From NCBI GenBank assembly GCA_023264815.1, contig JAHFUZ010000025.1, positions 1 to 64,000 on the forward strand: a DNA stretch of 64,000 bases. Direction: 5' to 3'. The translations under genes and the position numbers were made by a program. The DNA comes from Arthrobacter sp. (GTDB lineage Bacteria; Actinomycetota; Actinomycetes; Actinomycetales; Micrococcaceae). Shown piece after piece: positions 48,960 to 58,866 of the stretch (positions within the stretch are counted from its first letter, which is position 1; every line of letters starts with the position of its first letter). The notes under the pieces were generated by a model, which searched no databases, was not told where the DNA came from, and worked only from the letters and a program-made list of their open reading frames with translations.

Positions 48960-50906
48960 TCAGTTCCTGCGCGTGGACGTGGGAGTGGGCGTGGGCGTCG
49001 GCGAGGGTTCGGGCGGCGGCGGGGGCGCCTTGGCCACCACGATGTTGACGGTCTTACCCTGATCGACGGCGGCGTTCGCAGGCTCACTCTGATCCGTCAC
49101 CCGGCCAGCCTCCACCTGGGCATTCTCCACTTCCTGGACATTCGGGACCAGGCCCAAATCCTTGAGGGCCTGCTCCGCCTCGGCGCGCGTGCGGGCACGC
49201 AATTCCGGCATGGCCACCTTCCCGGTGGAAACAATAATTTCCACCGTGCTGCCGGGAGCAACCATTTGGCCCGGTGAGGGGCTGGTGGTGATGACCCGGC
49301 CGCGCGGCACCGTGGCGCTGTTGGCCTCGGTGGTGGACGGCGCTCCAACCAGCCCGGTCTGCCGCAGGATATCCCGGGCCGCTGCCTCCGTCTGGCCGGG
49401 CAGGTTCTCCGGAATCTTCAGGGCGCTGGGACCCTCGGAGATGTTCAGGAATACCTGGGCGTTCGGATCCAGCGACGTGCCGGCCACCGGATCCGTGCCG
49501 ATGGCCGTTCCCTTGGGCACGGTTTCGTGGGTGCTGCGCCTGATCTCGGGACGCAGGTTGGCACCATAGAGTTCCTGCAGGGCCGCCGACTCGCTGAGCG
49601 CGGCCACCACGGGCACCTCCACCTTGGGCGGCGCGGGAGGAGGCTGGTTCATCAGCTGGTACAGCCACAGGCCGCCCCCGGCCAGGACCAGCAGGGTGAC
49701 GATCACCAGGGTGGCAATCCACGTACGACGGCGGGACTTCTGCCGTGCGGTCCGCTCCCGTTCCGGCGGGAGGCCAAGGGGAAGTTCGTCCCGTTCCTGG
49801 GGTTCAAACGGTGCGGACGCCAGGACGGGAACTGTTGTTCCGCCGTCGTACGTGTCCGTGGCGCTGTACCGGCCGGTGGGGGCATCATCCAGGAAACTGG
49901 CCCCGGTGACTGAAAACGCCTCGGTGGCAGGCGTACCCATGGGCGCGGGAACGTAGTCGTTGGGATCGGTGGGGGCCTCCGTTGACGGGAGGGCCGGAAC
50001 AGCCACTCCCGCCCGTGCCGCGCGCAGCGCACGGCGGAAGGCCGCGGCGTCCTGGAAGCGGTCGTCCCGGTTCTTCTGCAGTGCCTTGGCCAGCACGCTG
50101 TCCAGGGCCGGCGACACGTCAGGATTGAGGCTGCTGGCGGGTTCGGGGATCTCGCGGACGTGCTGGTAGGCCACCGACACGGGGCTGTCGCCAATGAACG
50201 GCGGGCGTGCGGTGAGCATTTCGTACAGCAGGCAGGCCGCGGAATAGAGGTCGCTGCGGGCATCCACGGTTTCGCCCCGGGCCTGTTCGGGCGAGAGGTA
50301 CTGGGCCGTCCCCACCACGGCCTGGGTCTGGGTCATGGTGGCCGACGAGTCCGCCATGGCCCGGGCGATCCCGAAGTCCATGACCTTGACGGAATTGGAT
50401 CCGCCGCAGTACATCACGTTGGCCGGTTTGATGTCCCGGTGGACGATGCCTGCCTTGTGGCTGTACTCGAGGGCCGAGAGGACACCGAGGCAGAACTCGA
50501 TGGCCTGGTCGATGCTGATTTCCCTCGCCCGGATCATGTCGCGGAGCGTCTTGCCCTCCACAAACTCCATCACGATGTACGGGACCCGGACGCTGTCCTC
50601 TGATCCGTCCTGGATAAGGTGCTCACCGGTGTCGTAGATGGCCACGATGGACGAATGGTTCAGGGCGGCAACCGACTGGGCTTCCCGTTTGAACCGGGCC
50701 TGGAACTGGGGGTCCCGGGCCATGTCCGGGCGGAGGAGTTTGATGGCCACTGTGCGGCCCAGCCGGGTGTCCAGTCCACGGTGGACGTCCGCCATCCCCC
50801 CTCGGCCGATGAGTTCGCCGAGTTCGTAGCGTCCACTCAGGACACGCTGATTATCCACCGGGAGGCTGTCCTCACGGTGTAGCGGGGTGCGGGGCGAATC
50901 GTTCAC
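48960..50906 (-). CDS. pknB: Ser/Thr protein kinase PknB with PASTA domains
   Basis: A transmembrane eukaryotic-type kinase of about 648 residues that senses peptidoglycan fragments. The kinase domain has the GRGGMADV glycine loop, VAIKLL lysine, HRDIKPANV catalytic loop, DFGIARA and the activation-loop threonines (TMTQTQAVVGTAQYLSPEQ). A transmembrane helix (about 400-422) is followed by three PASTA repeats and a Pro/Thr-rich end; mycobacterial PknB has four PASTA repeats. The start is uncertain: GTG at 50906 is annotated, and GTG at 50858 gives a start closer to other PknBs. It lies 15 bp after the pknA-like gene. Confidence 0.93.
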   Translation of the reverse strand: MNDSPRTPLHREDSLPVDNQRVLSGRYELGELIGRGGMADVHRGLDTRLGRTVAIKLLRPDMARDPQFQARFKREAQSVAALNHSSIVAIYDTGEHLIQDGSEDSVRVPYIVMEFVEGKTLRDMIRAREISIDQAIEFCLGVLSALEYSHKAGIVHRDIKPANVMYCGGSNSVKVMDFGIARAMADSSATMTQTQAVVGTAQYLSPEQARGETVDARSDLYSAACLLYEMLTARPPFIGDSPVSVAYQHVREIPEPASSLNPDVSPALDSVLAKALQKNRDDRFQDAAAFRRALRAARAGVAVPALPSTEAPTDPNDYVPAPMGTPATEAFSVTGASFLDDAPTGRYSATDTYDGGTTVPVLASAPFEPQERDELPLGLPPERERTARQKSRRRTWIATLVIVTLLVLAGGGLWLYQLMNQPPPAPPKVEVPVVAALSESAALQELYGANLRPEIRRSTHETVPKGTAIGTDPVAGTSLDPNAQVFLNISEGPSALKIPENLPGQTEAAARDILRQTGLVGAPSTTEANSATVPRGRVITTSPSPGQMVAPGSTVEIIVSTGKVAMPELRARTRAEAEQALKDLGLVPNVQEVENAQVEAGRVTDQSEPANAAVDQGKTVNIVVAKAPPPPPEPSPTPTPTPTSTRRN

Positions 50907-50921
50907 GTGCAATCCAGGCGG

Positions 50922-52640
50922 TTACGGTGCGCAGGTAGGAGGCAGTCCCGGCAGTTCACCGGAGTTGCAGGCGGGCAGCGCGGTGGTTGCTGGCGCTGAC
51001 TGGGTGGTGGTGGGGCGCGGGTTGGTGGTCTGTGTCGGCGTGGGGGCAGGGGGTGGTGCGATGGCATAGGTGATGGTCACCGGGGACCCGACTTCCACCC
51101 TTCCACTCCGCGACAGCGCGATGACCGAGTCCGGCGTGGAGTTGGCGTCCACCTGGGACTGGATGGTGACATCCAGGCCCATAGCGGAGAGCTGCGACTG
51201 GACCGTCCGGTAGTCCTTGCCGAGATATGCCTCGGGAATGATATTCACCGTCTGGGTGGTCGGCGTGGGCGTCGGTGTGGGCGTAGGCGTGGGCGTCGCA
51301 GACTGCGAGGTCCGCGTGGGGCTGGCACTGGTTGACGGCGGGCTGCTGGAGGCCGACGTGGTGGCGGCATCCTTCGCCGGGAAGAGAATTCCCTGCTGGG
51401 TGAGGAAGAATCCCACCAGCGCAAACAGGACCAGCAGGATCAGTGCGATCAGCGGCCAGGTCCAGGGGCTGCGGCCCCGGCGGTCGGGCTCATCGGCGGG
51501 CTCGTCGTCGTACCTTTCTTCTTCCTGGACCCAACTGCGCTCCGCGGCCAGGGCATCGGCACGGGACAGCGGGCTCCCGGCACCGGCCATGGCCGTGGTG
51601 GCCGGGCCGTCGGACGAATCGGCACCTGCTGCGGCTGCACCTGCTGCGGCACCGGCCGCCGCGGCGCCGAGAACCGGCAGGGCCGACGTGGACGTCGTCT
51701 GGCTGTCCTTCTGGCTGATGACACCCGTGGGTGCCGTGGCAATGTCCACCGGTGCGGTGATGGGCCCCGTTGCCGCCTCGAACAGCAGCATGCCGGGGAC
51801 GGCGGCATGCGCGGCGCTGATATCGCCGTTGCGGATGGCCTCCGCGGCCTCGGACAGCTTGATGGCGTTGGCCGGGCGGTTCTTGGGGTCCTTGGCCAGC
51901 ATGGACATCAGTAGCGCACGGACCGGCTTGGGCAGGGTTTCCGGCAGCGGCGGCGGTGCGTCATTGACCTGGGCCAGGGCAATGGCGATCTGGGACTCGC
52001 CGGAGAACGGCCGGTGCCCGGTGAGGCATTCGTAGCCGATCACGCCGAGGGAGTAGATGTCCGAGGACCCCGTGGCTGTCTGGCCCGTGGCCTGCTCCGG
52101 TGCGAGGTACTGGGCCGTGCCCATCACCTGCCCGGTCTGGGTCAACGGAACCTGGTCGGCAAGGCGGGCGATGCCGAAGTCTGTGACCTTCACCCGGCCG
52201 TCCGGGGTGATCAGCAGGTTGCCCGGCTTGATGTCGCGGTGGACCAGGCCCTGCGCATGCGCCACGGACAGGGCGCGGGCGGTCTGCGCCATCATGGACA
52301 GGGTGCGGTCCGGGGACAGTACCTGCTCATGCTCGATGATGCTGCTCAGCGGCTGGCCCGGGACCAGCTCCATGACCAGGTAGGCCGAGCCCTCCTCCTC
52401 GCCGTAGTCAAAGACGTTGGCGATGCCCACATGGTTCAGCAGCGCGGTGTGGCGTGCCTCGGCGCGAAAGCGCTGGAGGAAGCCGGGATCGCCGGTGTAC
52501 TCCTCCTTCAGGACCTTGATGGCGACGATGCGGCCCAGGACCAGGTCTTTGGCCTTCCAGACCTCTCCCATCCCGCCGATCGCAATCCGTGTGGTCAGCT
52601 GGAATCTTCCGCCGAGGGTGATTCCTGTTGTTGGCCTCAC
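50922..52640 (-). CDS. pknA: Ser/Thr protein kinase, PknA-like, with extracytoplasmic PASTA-like domain
   Basis: A 572-residue transmembrane kinase. The kinase domain shows [43 protein letters not shown] and [12 protein letters not shown] long Ala/Pro-rich juxtamembrane linker leads to one helix (about 425-447). The outer part has a Ser/Thr/Pro-rich stalk, one PASTA-like module ([22 protein letters not shown]...) and a Pro-rich tail with two cysteines ([15 protein letters not shown]). Mycobacterial PknA has no PASTA domain. GTG start overlaps the pbpA stop by 4 bp. Confidence 0.9.
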   Translation of the reverse strand: MRPTTGITLGGRFQLTTRIAIGGMGEVWKAKDLVLGRIVAIKVLKEEYTGDPGFLQRFRAEARHTALLNHVGIANVFDYGEEEGSAYLVMELVPGQPLSSIIEHEQVLSPDRTLSMMAQTARALSVAHAQGLVHRDIKPGNLLITPDGRVKVTDFGIARLADQVPLTQTGQVMGTAQYLAPEQATGQTATGSSDIYSLGVIGYECLTGHRPFSGESQIAIALAQVNDAPPPLPETLPKPVRALLMSMLAKDPKNRPANAIKLSEAAEAIRNGDISAAHAAVPGMLLFEAATGPITAPVDIATAPTGVISQKDSQTTSTSALPVLGAAAAGAAAGAAAAGADSSDGPATTAMAGAGSPLSRADALAAERSWVQEEERYDDEPADEPDRRGRSPWTWPLIALILLVLFALVGFFLTQQGILFPAKDAATTSASSSPPSTSASPTRTSQSATPTPTPTPTPTPTTQTVNIIPEAYLGKDYRTVQSQLSAMGLDVTIQSQVDANSTPDSVIALSRSGRVEVGSPVTITYAIAPPPAPTPTQTTNPRPTTTQSAPATTALPACNSGELPGLPPTCAP

Positions 52641-54094
52641 TTATTCAACACCGCCTCAAAAATCTTCTTCGCATTCGGACTGGTTAGCTTTGCGCCGGTG
52701 GTGATGTCCACGCCTTCCATGACGATGGTGACACCCACCTGCGGGTTGTTCGCCGGGGCAAACCCGGTGAACCATGAGTTGTTCAGGCCGTTGCCCAGTT
52801 CCGCAGTACCCGTCTTGCCGGCCACCTGGACCCCGGGGACAGCTGCACCGTTGGCAATGCCCTGGCTCACGGCACTGGTCATCCATTCGGTGATCTGCCT
52901 GGCGATTTCCGGGGTGGTGGAGGTCCGCAACGTTTCCGGCTTGGGCTCGTCGATGACCCGCAGGTCCGGGGACCGCAGGGTCTTCACCAGGCTGGGTTTC
53001 ATCTGGACACCGTTGTTGGCGATGGCGGACGTCATCATGGCCACCTGCAGCGGTGTGACCCGGATGTCCTTCTGCCCAATGACCGACTGCGCCAGTCCGG
53101 GCGCGTCCAGGTTGTCCGGGAAGCCGTTGCCCTTCGCGTATGCGAGTTTGAGCTGGTCGCCCATTTCCTGGCCGAAGCCGAATTTTGTTGCCTGCTCCGC
53201 GATGGCATTGCGGCCAAGATCGAGGGCGATGCTGGCGAACGGTGTGTTGCAGGACTGCTGCAGCGCGAAGGCGAAGCTGGCTTTGTCCCGCGTGTAGCAG
53301 CTGCCGCCGGCGTAGTTGGGCAGGGTATAGCTGATTCCCGGGAAGGGCATCTGCGCCGGGTTGGGCAGCTCGCTGTCCTTGTTGTATTTCCCGGAATTCA
53401 ACGCCGCGGCCGTGGTTACCAGCTTGAACACGGAACCCGGGGCGAGCAGTTCACCCGTGGGGCCGCTGACGTTCTGGTTGAGGTTGATCCCGGGCACCTT
53501 GAGCAGCTCATTGATGTTGGCCGCTTCCGCGGCGGGGTCCTGGGTGGCGATGAGGTTGGGGTCATAGGACGGTTTGGAGGCCATGGCGAGGATGGCCCCG
53601 GTCTTGGGATTGGTGACCACGATGGATCCGCGCTGGCCGTCCGGAATCAGGTCGTACGCAAGCTTTTGGATGGCCGGGTCCACCGTGAGCTCCACGGAGG
53701 CGCCCTTCGGCTGGCTGCCCAGGAAAAGCTGCCCCACCCGGTCCAGGAACTGCTGGTCCGAGCTGCCCGCCAGCTGCCCGCGCATGGCCTGCTCCAGGCC
53801 GGTGGCACCGTAGTTCTGTGAGAAGTAGCCGGTCAGGCCGGCATAGAGCTCCGGCTGCGGGTAGGTGCGCTGGAAGCCGCACTGTTCGGACCCCGGAACC
53901 GACTCGGCCACGGGGCTCCCGCCCACAATGATGGCGCCGCGGTCGTTGCAGTAGTCCTGCAGGATGGCGCGCTGGTTCAAGGGATTCGCCTTCAGGTCAT
54001 CCGCGCCCACCACCTGGACAAAACTGAGGGCGCCAAACAGCAGCGCGAACAGGGCGATGGCCGCCACCCATGAGTTCCTGATGGCCTGGTTCAC
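52637..54094 (-). CDS. pbpA: Penicillin-binding protein PbpA
   Basis: A 485-residue class B transpeptidase with an N-terminal membrane anchor (about residues 9-30). Catalytic motifs are SVFK in [20 protein letters not shown] in [13 protein letters not shown] and KTG in [11 protein letters not shown]. The dimerisation region begins [17 protein letters not shown]. It works with the RodA polymerase encoded just upstream; the two genes overlap by 4 bp. It matches mycobacterial Rv0016c in place and layout. Confidence 0.96.
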   Translation of the reverse strand: MNQAIRNSWVAAIALFALLFGALSFVQVVGADDLKANPLNQRAILQDYCNDRGAIIVGGSPVAESVPGSEQCGFQRTYPQPELYAGLTGYFSQNYGATGLEQAMRGQLAGSSDQQFLDRVGQLFLGSQPKGASVELTVDPAIQKLAYDLIPDGQRGSIVVTNPKTGAILAMASKPSYDPNLIATQDPAAEAANINELLKVPGINLNQNVSGPTGELLAPGSVFKLVTTAAALNSGKYNKDSELPNPAQMPFPGISYTLPNYAGGSCYTRDKASFAFALQQSCNTPFASIALDLGRNAIAEQATKFGFGQEMGDQLKLAYAKGNGFPDNLDAPGLAQSVIGQKDIRVTPLQVAMMTSAIANNGVQMKPSLVKTLRSPDLRVIDEPKPETLRTSTTPEIARQITEWMTSAVSQGIANGAAVPGVQVAGKTGTAELGNGLNNSWFTGFAPANNPQVGVTIVMEGVDITTGAKLTSPNAKKIFEAVLNK

Positions 54095-55500
54095 AGTGGT
54101 TTCACCGCCTCGGTTGGAGTGTTGTTGGCTGCGGGTTCAGGCTTGGCTTCAGCCCCGGCAGCATCCTGTCCGGGTGGCAGCGGCGTGGTATCGACGGGGC
54201 CGCGTGCCGCATGCGAAATCATCAGGAGCAGGCCCACAATGATCCAGTTGGCGAGCAGCGAAGAACCGCCGGCGGCGAGGAACGGCGTGGTCAGCCCGGT
54301 CAGCGGAATCAGCCGGGTCACACCGCCGATCACCACAAAGCATTGCAGCGCCACGGCGAAGGACAGCCCGCAGGCCAGCAGTTTGCCGAAGGCGTCGCGG
54401 GTACCCAGCGCGGCGCGGAATCCCCGGGTCACCAGCAGCAGGTACATCAGCACGATGGCGAAGATGCCGATCAGGCCCAGTTCCTCGCCGAGGGAGGCGA
54501 TAATCATGTCGCTGTTGGCGAAGGGAACCAGATCCGGGCGGCCTTGGCCAAGCCCGGTTCCCACCAGGCCGCCATTGGCCATGCCGAACAGTCCCTGGAT
54601 CACCTGGCGGCTGCCGTTCTCGTAAACCTCAGGACTGAAGGCATTGATCCAGCCGTTGATTCGCTGCTCAACGTGCGAGAACACCCTGGACGCGACGAAC
54701 CCGCCGCCGAGGATGAGGGCGACTCCGATGACCACCCAGCTGATCCGGCTGGTGGCCACGTAGATCATCACAATGAACAGGCCGAAGAACAGGACCGAGG
54801 AGCCGAGATCGCGCTGGAAGATCAGCACGCCGATGCTCACCAGCCAGGCGGTGATCATGGGGCCCATGTCCTTGAACCGGGGGAACTGCAGCGGTCCGAT
54901 TTTCCTGCCGGCAAGCAGGATAAGGTCACGGTTCGAGGATAGATACCCTGCGAAGAATATAGCCAGCGTGATCTTGGCAATTTCACCAGGCTGGAAGGTC
55001 ATGGGGCCGAAGCGGATCCAGACGCGGGCGCCCAGGATTTCACCGGCAGAGATGCCCGGGACCAGGGGAAGGATCAGCAGGAGGGCACTGACCGCCAGGG
55101 AAATGTAGGTGAAGCGCCGAAGAATCCGGTGGTCCTTGAGGAACCAGATGACGGCGATGGCCACGGCCATGGCAATCAGGGTCCAGCGGAGCTGGTTGTT
55201 GCCGGTGTCATCACCCGGCGCGTCGAGGCGGTGGATCATCGCAAGCCCGAGGCCGTTCAGGGCCACCACGAGCGGAAGTATTACCGGATCGGCATATTTT
55301 GCCCTGATGCGCAGGACAAAATGGAACGCCAGCGCAGCCACCGCGAGCAGGCTGGATTGGAACCAGAAGTCTGAGTCGAAGGCCTTCTCCTGGTCCACGC
55401 CCACCAGCATGTTGGCGCCGATGCCGACGGCCAGGGCAAGGAGGATCAGAAGAAGTTCCACGTTGCGCCGCGGCCTGGGTATGGTGCTGAGCTGGCTCAC
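54091..55500 (-). CDS. rodA: FtsW/RodA/SpoVE family peptidoglycan polymerase
   Basis: A 469-residue SEDS glycosyltransferase with about ten to twelve transmembrane helices that polymerises lipid II for wall elongation. Family features include MTFQPGEIAKITLAIFFAGYL and the conserved Asp-containing QRDLGSSVLFFGLF, plus PLTGLTTPFLAAGGSSLLANWIIVGLLL near the end. It overlaps pbpA and pstP by 4 bp on each side. By position this is the RodA of the pkn cluster rather than FtsW. Confidence 0.95.
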   Translation of the reverse strand: MSQLSTIPRPRRNVELLLILLALAVGIGANMLVGVDQEKAFDSDFWFQSSLLAVAALAFHFVLRIRAKYADPVILPLVVALNGLGLAMIHRLDAPGDDTGNNQLRWTLIAMAVAIAVIWFLKDHRILRRFTYISLAVSALLLILPLVPGISAGEILGARVWIRFGPMTFQPGEIAKITLAIFFAGYLSSNRDLILLAGRKIGPLQFPRFKDMGPMITAWLVSIGVLIFQRDLGSSVLFFGLFIVMIYVATSRISWVVIGVALILGGGFVASRVFSHVEQRINGWINAFSPEVYENGSRQVIQGLFGMANGGLVGTGLGQGRPDLVPFANSDMIIASLGEELGLIGIFAIVLMYLLLVTRGFRAALGTRDAFGKLLACGLSFAVALQCFVVIGGVTRLIPLTGLTTPFLAAGGSSLLANWIIVGLLLMISHAARGPVDTTPLPPGQDAAGAEAKPEPAANNTPTEAVKPL

Positions 55501-57161
55501 TGGCCCACCTCACAGACGGTGGTCGGGCTGGGCGTGGGGGTTGGCACCGGTGGAGGGCTGGAGGCGTCCGGTGCCGGGGCGGGCGGCGCGGCGGGTGCAG
55601 CACCGTCCGCCGGTGGCGTGGCGGCCGGCGCGGTTGCCGTTGCGGTTGCCGTTGCGGTGGGTGAGGCCGTGAGGCACTCGTCGGCCGGGGCAATGGTGCC
55701 CGTGCCTTCGAGGTTCTTGACGATCCGCTGGGCGTCGTAGAGGTCGCGTGCCGGAACCGTCTGGCGTACGCGCTGCTGGGAGAACTGGGGCAAGGAATCC
55801 ATACGGATGTCTGTCACGGCCTCGAGGGTTGATAGCTGGATGGGCCCGAGCCGCTGCGAGACGCCGTTGTAGATGGCCACGCGCGAATCGAACTCACCAA
55901 TGTAGTACCGGGTCTGCGTCCAGGCATAACCGAGCCACAGGCCAACGGTCAGCACCAGCAGGACGGAAGCGGCGATGGACCAGGTGACCCAGCGGCGGGG
56001 TTTGGACGGCTCCAGGACTTCGTCGGCATCCGTGACGGGTGCGTCGGCCTTGTGCGTCAGGACAGTGGCCGCGCGGCGGGCCACGGTCCGGCCGGCGATG
56101 GTGGGAATGGAGCCGGACTCGGCCGCCGTGGCCGCAGCACCCACGAGCTCGTGGGGCCGTGAGGACAGTTCCTGGCGGAGCACTTCGGCTGAGAGGTGCT
56201 CGCCCAGGTGGGGATCGGTGGAGGTGGACTGGGAACCGGTGTCAGGCTTCGCCTCGGCGGGGTGGGGAGCCTGCTTCCCCGGAGTGGCGGCGGCGGGTCC
56301 GCCTGCAGCCGTATCTTTACCCGGTTTTCCGGCAGCGGCGTCGGCGGCCGGCGCGGGAGATATGACGTCGACGGCGGCGGTACTGACGTCGTCGGGCGTT
56401 TCCTCCACGATTTCCACCATGATCACGGTGACGTTGTCCGGGGAGCCGGCTTCCAGCGTGAGGTTGACCAACGTTTCAACGCACTCGCGCAGGTCCTTTG
56501 TTTCGCGGACGGTCCGTTCAACCACATGTCCGGCCACGTAGTTGAGGCCGTCCGAGCAGAGCAGCCAGCGTTCCCCGGGCTTGACGTCCAGGGTGTCCAG
56601 ATCCAGCTCGGGGCTGGCATCCACATCGCCCAGCACGCGCATCAGGACGTTTTTATGGGGGTGGGTTTCGGCTTCCTCCGGGCGCAGTCGGCCCTCGTCG
56701 ATGAGCCGCTGGACGAAGGTGTGGTCAACGCTGACCTGTTCAAATTCGCCATCCCGCAGGCGGTAGGCCCGGGAATCGCCGATGTGCGCGAAGTGGAGTT
56801 TGCCTTCGGCGAGCAGCAGGGACGTGACGGTGGTGCCCATGCCGGCCAGTTTGGGGTTGATGTGGACGAGTTCGGACAGGAGTGAGTTTGCCGTCTGGAT
56901 CTCGTCGGCAAGGATGGTGCCCGCATCGCCGTCGTAGTCGCCGTGGTCCAGGTGCAGCATGTCCAGGACGGTGGCCGCCGAGGCGACGTCACCGCCCGCA
57001 TGGCCGCCCATTCCGTCTGCCACCACGGCCAGGTGCCGGCCCACGTAGGCCGAGTCGTCGTTCTTGGCGCGGACGCGGCCCACATCCGACCGTGCTGCAT
57101 AGCGCATGATCAGGGGCCGCTGTACGGGCTGGGGCTCGTCGGCGGGGGTTTCGGCGGCCAT
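55497..57161 (-). CDS. pstP: PP2C-family Ser/Thr phosphatase PstP
   Basis: A 554-residue membrane phosphatase that reverses PknA/PknB phosphorylation. The PP2C domain (about 20-260) has RVRAKNDDSAYVG, AVVADGMGGHAGG and the late GSPDNVTVIMVEI, giving the metal-binding aspartates. A roughly 130-residue Ala/Pro-rich linker, one transmembrane helix (about 393-415) and an extracytoplasmic domain follow, ending in an (Ala-Thr)n and Pro/Ala-rich tail. It is somewhat longer than mycobacterial PstP. It starts 2 bp after the fhaB stop. Confidence 0.95.
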   Translation of the reverse strand: MAAETPADEPQPVQRPLIMRYAARSDVGRVRAKNDDSAYVGRHLAVVADGMGGHAGGDVASAATVLDMLHLDHGDYDGDAGTILADEIQTANSLLSELVHINPKLAGMGTTVTSLLLAEGKLHFAHIGDSRAYRLRDGEFEQVSVDHTFVQRLIDEGRLRPEEAETHPHKNVLMRVLGDVDASPELDLDTLDVKPGERWLLCSDGLNYVAGHVVERTVRETKDLRECVETLVNLTLEAGSPDNVTVIMVEIVEETPDDVSTAAVDVISPAPAADAAAGKPGKDTAAGGPAAATPGKQAPHPAEAKPDTGSQSTSTDPHLGEHLSAEVLRQELSSRPHELVGAAATAAESGSIPTIAGRTVARRAATVLTHKADAPVTDADEVLEPSKPRRWVTWSIAASVLLVLTVGLWLGYAWTQTRYYIGEFDSRVAIYNGVSQRLGPIQLSTLEAVTDIRMDSLPQFSQQRVRQTVPARDLYDAQRIVKNLEGTGTIAPADECLTASPTATATATATAPAATPPADGAAPAAPPAPAPDASSPPPVPTPTPSPTTVCEVGQ

Positions 57162-57163
57162 GG

Positions 57164-57655
57164 CTATGGCCTCAATTCGATGACCGTCTTGCCGATTCTC
57201 ACGGGTACGCCTAGCTCAACGGGCAGGGCGCGCGTCAGTTGCTGGTCGGCCAGGTAGGTGCCATTGGTGGAGCCGAGGTCCTCGATGAACCAGCGGCTGC
57301 CCTGCGGGAACAGGCGTGCGTGGCGGCCTGACGCGTAGTCGTCCTCCAGCACCAGCGTGGCTTCCTGCGCGCGGCCCAGCAGGATGGGGCTGGCGGCGAG
57401 GGGAAGGGTGGTGCCTTTGAGCGGGCCTTCGGTGACCACCAGCTGGTGGGCCTGCTGCCTGGGCGGCGGTGGTGCGGCCTCGGCCAGTTCAGGGTTTTTG
57501 CGCACCTGCCTGGCCGTGGGGGTGCCCGCGGCGGCCTTCCGGCCCACCATCAGGTCGCGGCGCATGGCCGAAACGATACTGAAGATGAGGACCCAGAGCA
57601 GGATCAGGAAACCAAACCGCAGGGCGGTGATGGTCAGTTCGCTCATGTCGCTCAT
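57164..57655 (-). CDS. fhaB: FHA-domain membrane protein FhaB/FipA-like
   Basis: A 163-residue protein. One transmembrane helix (about residues 10-30) anchors a C-terminal FHA domain (about 85-160) that binds phosphothreonine: ILLGRAQEATLVLEDDYASGRHARL, then WFIEDLGSTNGTYL. The SxxH and NGT elements for phosphopeptide binding are intact. In mycobacteria the homologue links phosphorylated cell-division proteins to the wall machinery. Its start overlaps the fhaA stop by 4 bp. Confidence 0.93.
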   Translation of the reverse strand: MSDMSELTITALRFGFLILLWVLIFSIVSAMRRDLMVGRKAAAGTPTARQVRKNPELAEAAPPPPRQQAHQLVVTEGPLKGTTLPLAASPILLGRAQEATLVLEDDYASGRHARLFPQGSRWFIEDLGSTNGTYLADQQLTRALPVELGVPVRIGKTVIELRP

Positions 57656-58395
57656 GGGCGACCACCAGGGCTGGCAGGAAGCAGGCGGAAGATGATCTTT
57701 GTCCGTCCCATCGTGATGGTGGAGCCGTCGGTCAGTTCGGTGCTGCCCGCCACTTTGTGCCCGTTGACGTAGCTGCCGTTCGTGGAGCCCAGGTCCACGG
57801 CGCTCGTCACGCCGTTTTCGGTACGGATTTCCAAGTGGCGCCGCGACACTCCGGTGTCGTCCACCAGGATGTCCGCCTCGGCGGAGCGGCCCAGGACGAT
57901 GGACGGAGCATTCAGGGAGTAGCGCTGGCCGTCGATGTCCAGCACCGGCTGAAGCCTGGTGGGCTGGCGCGTGGGGGCTGCGGGCATGTTGGGCCGCGGC
58001 GCGGGGCTGGCCGGCGCGCCGGTGGATTTCTCGGTGGTGGACACAATTTCGAAGTCACCGGCACGCAGTTCCTCCGCACGGCGGAAAGAAATCCGGACCG
58101 GGCCCTGGAGGGTGTACCCCTGGCTGCGGACGTGGTTGATGACGACGTCGCACAGTTCCTCAGCCAGCGGGGTGCCCCATTGCTGCGCCCTGGTGAAGTC
58201 GTCGCCGCTGAGTTGGACGTCGAAAACGTTCGGGGCCAGCGTGCGGCCCGCCGCGATGGTGAGCGACTTGTGGTCCAGTTCGCGGCGGAGCCGGCTGGCG
58301 ATCTCCACCGGCTCCACCTGGGCCTTCGAGCCGGTGGAGAAGACGCCACGGACGGCCTTTTCGATGCCGCGCTCGACCTTGTCCAGCAATCCCAT
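57652..58395 (-). CDS. fhaA: FhaA-like protein (DUF3662 and FHA domains)
   Basis: A 247-residue soluble protein. Residues 1-125 are the DUF3662 domain, beginning MGLLDKVERGIEKAVRGVFS. A short Pro/Ala linker leads to a C-terminal FHA domain with IVLGRSAEADILVDDTGVSRRHLEI and DLGSTNGSYVNGHKV. In mycobacteria FhaA binds the phosphorylated pseudokinase part of MviN and brakes lipid II flipping; here the likely partner is the separate gene at 13549-15033. It is much shorter than mycobacterial FhaA because the linker is reduced. It is the first gene of the kinase cluster. Confidence 0.94.
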   Translation of the reverse strand: MGLLDKVERGIEKAVRGVFSTGSKAQVEPVEIASRLRRELDHKSLTIAAGRTLAPNVFDVQLSGDDFTRAQQWGTPLAEELCDVVINHVRSQGYTLQGPVRISFRRAEELRAGDFEIVSTTEKSTGAPASPAPRPNMPAAPTRQPTRLQPVLDIDGQRYSLNAPSIVLGRSAEADILVDDTGVSRRHLEIRTENGVTSAVDLGSTNGSYVNGHKVAGSTELTDGSTITMGRTKIIFRLLPASPGGRP

Positions 58396-58726
58396 GGTCC
58401 TTCTCCTTTCCCCCCGGCAGCGGGGCAGTTTTGGTTTGTGTATTCAACCAATAACGCAGATAAGTACGCAGTACTCCGCTGTGCAGCGGCAGGCACTACT
58501 ACATCAGATACTACTGGGCAGGCCTGTGAATGACCTTAATCCCCAACGGCCGGGCGCCCGGAAAAGTTCGGATTTCCGCGCTGGACCGGCCTTCCGCGGC
58601 CAAGGTTTCAGGGGCCCCGGGAGCTCAATTGGTGTTTTACCGCTGATGTCCGTTATGCTTGATCTCGCTGCTTTTACAAGGTTGCGGATCAGGGAAACCG
58701 GCCGCGATTCGAGGAAAAGAAGTTGC
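58396..58726. other. Spacer between fhaA and tRNA-Leu
   Basis: A 331 bp divergent spacer that must hold the promoter of the fhaA-to-pknB operon and that of tRNA-Leu. I find no ORF, repeat or strong consensus promoter; a TTATGCTT at about 58653 could contain a weak -10 box for the tRNA. Confidence 0.5.
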
Positions 58727-58809
58727 GCGCGAGTGGCGGAACGGCAGACGCGCTGGCTTCAGGTGCCAGTGTCCGAAAGGGCGTGGGGGTTCAAATCCCC
58801 CCTCGCGCA
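58727..58809 (+). tRNA. tRNA-Leu (CAG anticodon)
   Basis: An 83-base class II tRNA. The acceptor GCGCGAG pairs with CTCGCGC, the anticodon stem CTGGC/GCCAG encloses TTCAGGT with CAG at 58760-58762, a long variable arm is present, and the T arm holds GGTTCAAATCC. The discriminator is A and no CCA is encoded. Confidence 0.98.
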
Positions 58810-58816
58810 CGCAATC

Positions 58817-58853
58817 AAAGGAACCCCGGTCTTTGGACCGGGGTTCCTTTCGT
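58817..58853 (+). terminator. Terminator after tRNA-Leu
   Basis: A perfect 15 bp stem (AAAGGAACCCCGGTC and its complement) with a TTTG loop ends in CCTTTCG. Its A-rich start also gives a T-run on the other strand, so it may stop the TetR gene transcript as well. Confidence 0.9.
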
Positions 58854-58866
58854 TAACGCCTGACGC

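Noticed and set aside
51240..51320. GT-rich simple repeat (GTGGGCGTCGGTGTGGGC type)
   Set aside because: It encodes the Pro/Thr stalk of the PknA-like kinase; similar stretches at 48975 and 55620 encode tails of PknB and PstP. They are not satellites.
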